From Mesorhizobium sp. WSM4313 (GTDB taxonomy: Bacteria; Pseudomonadota; Alphaproteobacteria; Rhizobiales; Rhizobiaceae): a stretch of DNA of 64,000 nucleotides. Positions 60,133 to 64,000 of this stretch are shown piece after piece. The notes under the pieces are model-generated. The model was not told where the DNA came from. It saw only the letters and a list, made by a program, of their open reading frames with translations, and searched no databases. The stretch covers positions 1 to 64,000 of the forward strand of contig NZ_NSFT01000019.1 of NCBI RefSeq assembly GCF_002294725.1. The letters run 5' to 3'. A program made the translations under genes and the position numbers. Position 1 is the stretch's first letter, and every line of letters starts with the position of its first letter.

Positions 60133-61512
60133 CTACCTCTTCGGCTTGTCCGCCGGATAGGGTGTCCCCGCCAGGATCGCCATGCCGATGCCGAGGAACA
60201 GGATGATCGCCGCCATGCCGAGCCGCGGCGAATTGCTGATGGTGGTGATGCTCGCCACCATGAACGGCGCCAGGAAGCTCGTCGCCCGGCCGGCCAGCGC
60301 ATAGATGCCGAAATAGCGGCCGGACTCGGCGGCGGTCACGCTACGCGCCATGTAGGATCGCGATGACGCCTGCACCGGCCCGAAGGCAAGCCCGATCAGC
60401 AGGCCGTAGAGGATATAGGCTTTCTCGGCCGCTGTGCCGAACAGGCCGCCGGAATCGGCGGTCGGCAGCGGGACCAGGCCGAGGAGCGTGAAGCCAGGCC
60501 CTGTCGAGACGACGCCGATGGTGGCGACCGACAGCATCACCAGCGCAATCATCACCACATGCTTCGAGCCGAGCGCTGTATCGAGCCGCGCCGCGATCCA
60601 ACAGCCGAAGATGGCGACGATGTTGAGGATGATGCCGAACAGGCCGATCTCGGTGATCGACCACTGGAACATGCCGGCTGCGAACGTGCCGCCGAGCGCC
60701 AGCAGCGCGTTGACGCCGTCCTGATAGATCATGCGGGCCAAGAGGAAGCGCAGGATGCCGCTGCGCTGGCGCACTTCCACCAGGGTAGACTTGAGCTCGG
60801 ACAGGCCCTCGCGCACTGCCGGGCCGATCGGGATCCCCTTGGTGGCGTCCGGCGTGAATAAAAACATCGGCAGGATGAACAGGAAATACCAGCCGGCCGA
60901 CATCGGCCCGGTGAAGCGCGCGTCCTCGCCGAGTTTCGGATCGAGTCCGAACAACGGATCAAGGCCGATGAGCGTCTTGCCGGTCTCGAGATTGCCGGCC
61001 AGGAACAGCACCACGAAGATCAGCGCGATCATGCCGCCGAGATAGCCGAGCCCCCAGGCCATGTTGGAGATCCGGCCGATCTCTTCCTTCGGCACCAGCC
61101 GCGGCATCATGGAATCGTTGAACACGGTGGAGAATTCGGCCGCCACCGAAGCCAGCGAGAACAGGAGCACGACCAGGAAAAGATTCGAGCCCGGCGCTGC
61201 GAACCACAAAAGCGTGAGGCTGACGATCTTGATGGCCGCGAAGAAGGCGATCCACGGCTTGCGTGGCCCGGTCTGGTCGGCGATCGAGCCGAGCACCGGC
61301 GACAGCACCGCGATGACCAGGCCCGCGGCGGCAATGCCGTAACCCCACGCGGCCTGCCCGGCAGTCGGATCGCTCGCCATGCGCGAGACGAAATAGGGTC
61401 CGAAGATGAAGGTCGTGACGACGGTGAAGAATGGCTGCGCCGCCCAGTCGAAGAACATCCAGCCCCAGATGCCGCGCCCCGATGCCCGCTGCACTGTCTC
61501 TACCGCCACCAT
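60133..61512 (-). CDS. UMF1/Atg22-like MFS transporter
   Basis: 459 residues from ATG 61512 (MVAVETVQRASGRGIWGWMF). The motif WGWMFFDWAAQPFFTVV is the opening of the UMF1 (vacuole effluxer Atg22-like) MFS group. About twelve hydrophobic helices are present, with SPVLGSIADQTGPRKPWIAF as motif A and MPRLVPKEEIGRISNMAWGL in the first half. The bacterial substrates are unknown. It is convergent with purH across the family C repeat. Confidence 0.88.
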   Translation of the reverse strand: MVAVETVQRASGRGIWGWMFFDWAAQPFFTVVTTFIFGPYFVSRMASDPTAGQAAWGYGIAAAGLVIAVLSPVLGSIADQTGPRKPWIAFFAAIKIVSLTLLWFAAPGSNLFLVVLLFSLASVAAEFSTVFNDSMMPRLVPKEEIGRISNMAWGLGYLGGMIALIFVVLFLAGNLETGKTLIGLDPLFGLDPKLGEDARFTGPMSAGWYFLFILPMFLFTPDATKGIPIGPAVREGLSELKSTLVEVRQRSGILRFLLARMIYQDGVNALLALGGTFAAGMFQWSITEIGLFGIILNIVAIFGCWIAARLDTALGSKHVVMIALVMLSVATIGVVSTGPGFTLLGLVPLPTADSGGLFGTAAEKAYILYGLLIGLAFGPVQASSRSYMARSVTAAESGRYFGIYALAGRATSFLAPFMVASITTISNSPRLGMAAIILFLGIGMAILAGTPYPADKPKR

Positions 61513-61687
61513 GCTGATTCCCCTGGCACCGCTCGCGTCGGGCGCCATGTCTGCATGTTTTCAGGCACCGATGCAAATGGACAAGCGGCGCCGTTCGGGT
61601 TCCTCGCCCCACGAAGTGGGCTACGCTATGCACACATCTTCTGTGACTGGCGCGACTGATCAGGCCGAGGCTTGATTGCCAGGTGGT

Positions 61688-61852
61688 TCCCCCAATCCGT
61701 CGCTGCTTCGCAGCGCCACCTTCCCCCCTCCGGAGGGAAAGGAAGGGAGCCTTGCTGGACGAGCGTTGATGGCAAAAAGCTTGGCGCCTTTCCTCTACCC
61801 CGTCGATCGGGGGAGAGGTGGCTCGGCAAAGCCGAGACGGAGTAGGGGTCGA
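61688..61852. repeat. Palindromic intergenic repeat, family C-like
   Basis: The left part has CCGTCGCTGCTTCGCAGCGC and CACCTTCCCCCCTCCGGAGG; the right has CCCCGTCGATCGGGGGAGAG and GTGGCTCGGCAAAGCCGAGA. Each piece is self-complementary, and the plan resembles family C. It lies between the MFS gene and the glutamate dehydrogenase gene; the rest of 61513-61959 shows no gene. Confidence 0.65.
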
Positions 61853-61959
61853 CCAGCGCTGCATAAGACAATGCATGCGCCAAGCTGCCATGCACGCTAT
61901 CGCCAAAGACCAGCCGCTTGGAAATGTGTGCATGCCGTAGCGAAGTGGGGAGAGGAACT

Positions 61960-64000
61960 TCACATCCCCGTCAGGTCGCTCATCAGGCCCGATGCCACCG
62001 ACAGCCGCGACACGGTGATGTCGCCGCCTTCGGTCAGCGCCTGCAGCCGCTCGCGGATGCGCGCGACGCGGTCGCCGCCGGCTTCCAGCCAAGCCGCGAC
62101 CGGATCCGCCGCCGTGCCGCGCGCGGTGAGCGCCGCCACCGCGATGCCGCGCCGCGCCACGCCGATTGTGTCGGCCGCGCGCGACAGCGCCAACTGGTCG
62201 TAATAGTCCGGCGGCATGATCGAGCGCGCGGCTTCCTCGACGCGCGGGATGCGGAAGGCATCGCTGACGGCGAAGAAGGCCTTGGCCGCACTGACGATGT
62301 CGGCATTGGCCGTGCGCGCGGTGAGCGCGACGTCGGGGATCAATTCGGCCACTTCGGCCAAAGCGAGCTGCCCGGCGAGCTTCTCCGGCGCGCCGCTCCT
62401 GGACAGGCCGTGCTGCCGCTCCTCGACGCGCTCGCGCGAGAAGGCCGGCAGCAGCGAGAGAAGCTTCGGCTCGAGCGCCTTGCGCGCCTCCTGCAATTCG
62501 GCGATGCGCTGGCCAAGCGGCGCGGAGCCGGCTTCGTGCTTCAGGTACCAGCCGCTGGTCACAAAGATAAGCCGGCTGATCGCTTGATAGAGATCGAGCT
62601 GGACCTGCCCGTCGATATGGTTGTCGAGCGCGTCGATCTCGCGATAGAGCGCGGGCAGCGCGAAGCCGTCGCGGACCATGGCGAAGATGCGCACCACATC
62701 GGCCGCCGTGCGGCCCGTGGCTTCCTGCAGCCGGTTGACGAAGGACGGTCCGCCGCGATTGACAAGGTCGTTGGCGAGCACGCGCGCGATGATCTCGCGC
62801 CGCAGCCGGTGTTCGCGGATCTCACCGGCGAATTTCCTCGCCATGCGTTCCGGGAAATAACCCATCAGATCGCGATCGAAATGCTGATCGTCGGGCACGT
62901 CGCTGGCGACGATATCGGAGAACAGCACGATCTTGGCATAGGCGAGCAGCACGCCGAGCTCGGCCCTGGTCAGCGGCTCGCCGCGCGCCTCGCGTTCGGC
63001 AAGCGCCGCCGGCGACGGCAGCGTCTCGACCGCCCGGTCGAGCAGGCCGCGCGCTTCGAGCGCCGACATGAAGCGCGCCTGGTGCGCGATGTCGGCGAGC
63101 CCGCGCCTGCGCGCCAACGAAAGCGCCAGCGTCTGCTGATAGTTGTTGGCGAGCACCAGCGCGCCCACTTCGTCGGTCATCTCGGCGAGCAGCTTGTTGC
63201 GCGCCGGCCTCGCCAGCGAGCCTTTGCGCATCGCCGACGCCAGCGCGATCTTAATGTTCACCTCGACGTCGGAACAGTTGACGCCGCCCGAATTGTCGAT
63301 GGCGTCCGAGTTGCAGCGGCCGCCATTCATGCCGAACTCGATGCGCGCCCGTTGCGTGACGCCGAGATTGGCGCCCTCGCCGATGACTTTCGCCCGGACA
63401 TCGAGCGCCGTGACGCGGACGGCGTCGTTGGCGCGGTCGCCAACATCGGCGTTGCTTTCGCCTGAAGCCCGCACATAGGTGCCGATGCCGCCGAACCACA
63501 AAAGGTCGACCGGCGCCTTGAGGATGGCGTTCATGATCTCGACCGGCGTAGCCGTGGTCTTGGCGAGGCCGATCGCGGCGGCCGCGGCCTGCGGCAGTGT
63601 GATCGATTTCTGGTTGCGCGAGACGATGACGCCGCCTTCCGACAGCTTCGAATTGTCGTAGTCCTGCCAGGACGAGCGCGGCAGCGCGAACATGCGCTGC
63701 CGCTCGGCCATCGAGGCGGCCATGTCCGGATCGGGATCGATGAAGATGTCGCGATGGTCGAAGGCGGCGATCAGCCTGGTGGCCGGCGACAACAGCATGC
63801 CGTTGCCGAACACGTCGCCCGACATGTCGCCGACGCCAACCACGGTGAAGGGCGAGGTCTGGATGTCGCGGTTCATCTCGCGGAAATGCCGCTTCACCGC
63901 TTCCCAGGCGCCCTTGGCGGTGATGCCCATCTTCTTATGGTCGTAGCCGGCCGAGCCGCCGCTGGCGAAGGCATCGTCCAGCCAGAAGTGATGCTTCTCG
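61960..64000 (-). CDS. NAD-specific glutamate dehydrogenase, large type, C-terminal part
   Basis: About 680 residues of the C-terminal region are present; the frame is open to the right edge, so the start lies outside. Motifs of the large 180-kDa-type enzyme: SAGYDHKKMGITAKGAWEAV, VGVGDMSGDVFGNGMLLSP, FIDPDPD, DLLWFGGIGTYVRASGESN, GEGANLGVTQRARIEFGMNG and INTDAIDNS-like CNSDAIDNSGGVNCSD. It deaminates glutamate to 2-oxoglutarate with NAD. The C-terminal 300 residues are the helical tail of the family. It ends LSVASGLMSDLTGM. Confidence 0.95.
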   Translation of the reverse strand, partial: EKHHFWLDDAFASGGSAGYDHKKMGITAKGAWEAVKRHFREMNRDIQTSPFTVVGVGDMSGDVFGNGMLLSPATRLIAAFDHRDIFIDPDPDMAASMAERQRMFALPRSSWQDYDNSKLSEGGVIVSRNQKSITLPQAAAAAIGLAKTTATPVEIMNAILKAPVDLLWFGGIGTYVRASGESNADVGDRANDAVRVTALDVRAKVIGEGANLGVTQRARIEFGMNGGRCNSDAIDNSGGVNCSDVEVNIKIALASAMRKGSLARPARNKLLAEMTDEVGALVLANNYQQTLALSLARRRGLADIAHQARFMSALEARGLLDRAVETLPSPAALAEREARGEPLTRAELGVLLAYAKIVLFSDIVASDVPDDQHFDRDLMGYFPERMARKFAGEIREHRLRREIIARVLANDLVNRGGPSFVNRLQEATGRTAADVVRIFAMVRDGFALPALYREIDALDNHIDGQVQLDLYQAISRLIFVTSGWYLKHEAGSAPLGQRIAELQEARKALEPKLLSLLPAFSRERVEERQHGLSRSGAPEKLAGQLALAEVAELIPDVALTARTANADIVSAAKAFFAVSDAFRIPRVEEAARSIMPPDYYDQLALSRAADTIGVARRGIAVAALTARGTAADPVAAWLEAGGDRVARIRERLQALTEGGDITVSRLSVASGLMSDLTGM

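Overview
The window is GC-rich alphaproteobacterial DNA, most likely Mesorhizobium or a close Phyllobacteriaceae relative. This rests on the Hyphomicrobiales-type atpHAGDC operon with an Ala/Lys/Pro-extended beta subunit, a large NAD-type glutamate dehydrogenase, Usg and DUF1674 proteins, and several families of dispersed palindromic intergenic repeats. Family names come from motifs read by eye; no database search was run.

Positions 1-9 kb are an accessory region. It carries a DUF1403 gene coupled to a ScpB paralogue, a 20-bp match to the 3' end of a serine tRNA (a probable integration site), two HEPN-like proteins (one 5'-broken), an HNH-like protein and small membrane proteins. At least five genes here are broken, mostly by single-base changes inside homopolymer runs: a coiled-coil protein, a DUF4145-like protein, a GIY-YIG nuclease, a membrane/coiled-coil protein and a short thermonuclease/ExoI-tail protein. 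No integrase or transposase is visible.

Positions 9-16.6 kb hold a diiron-type MBL-fold hydrolase with a divergent TetR regulator and palindromic operators, recQ overlapping an unusual beta-propeller/sulfotransferase open frame, a LysE exporter behind a very long leader hairpin, and a family 9 glycosyltransferase.

Positions 16.6-25.4 kb form a uronate-catabolism locus. Eight minus-strand genes (uxaC, dctPQM TRAP transporter, FadR-type regulator, kduI, kduD, kdgF-like cupin) lie divergent from a fructuronate reductase gene, with an inverted repeat between them. Together they would import hexuronates and unsaturated uronates from pectin-like polymers and convert them toward 2-keto-3-deoxygluconate and mannonate.

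Positions 25.4-64 kb are core chromosome: atpHAGDC, an Asp/Glu racemase, priA, a transaldolase-like aldolase, lptE-leuS, a YggS protein, a Phd/VapC toxin-antitoxin pair, two aldo/keto reductases around a divergent LysR/MFS pair, usg, acsA-MOSC, a cyclopropane synthase, a 23-codon ORF with a perfect Shine-Dalgarno and terminator, a vWA/Tad protein, a transglutaminase, a HAD phosphatase, DUF1674, htpX-rsmB, a heparinase II/III protein, purH, an MFS permease and the C-terminal part of NAD-glutamate dehydrogenase running off the right edge. Five palindromic repeat elements and two short copies of another family sit between these genes.
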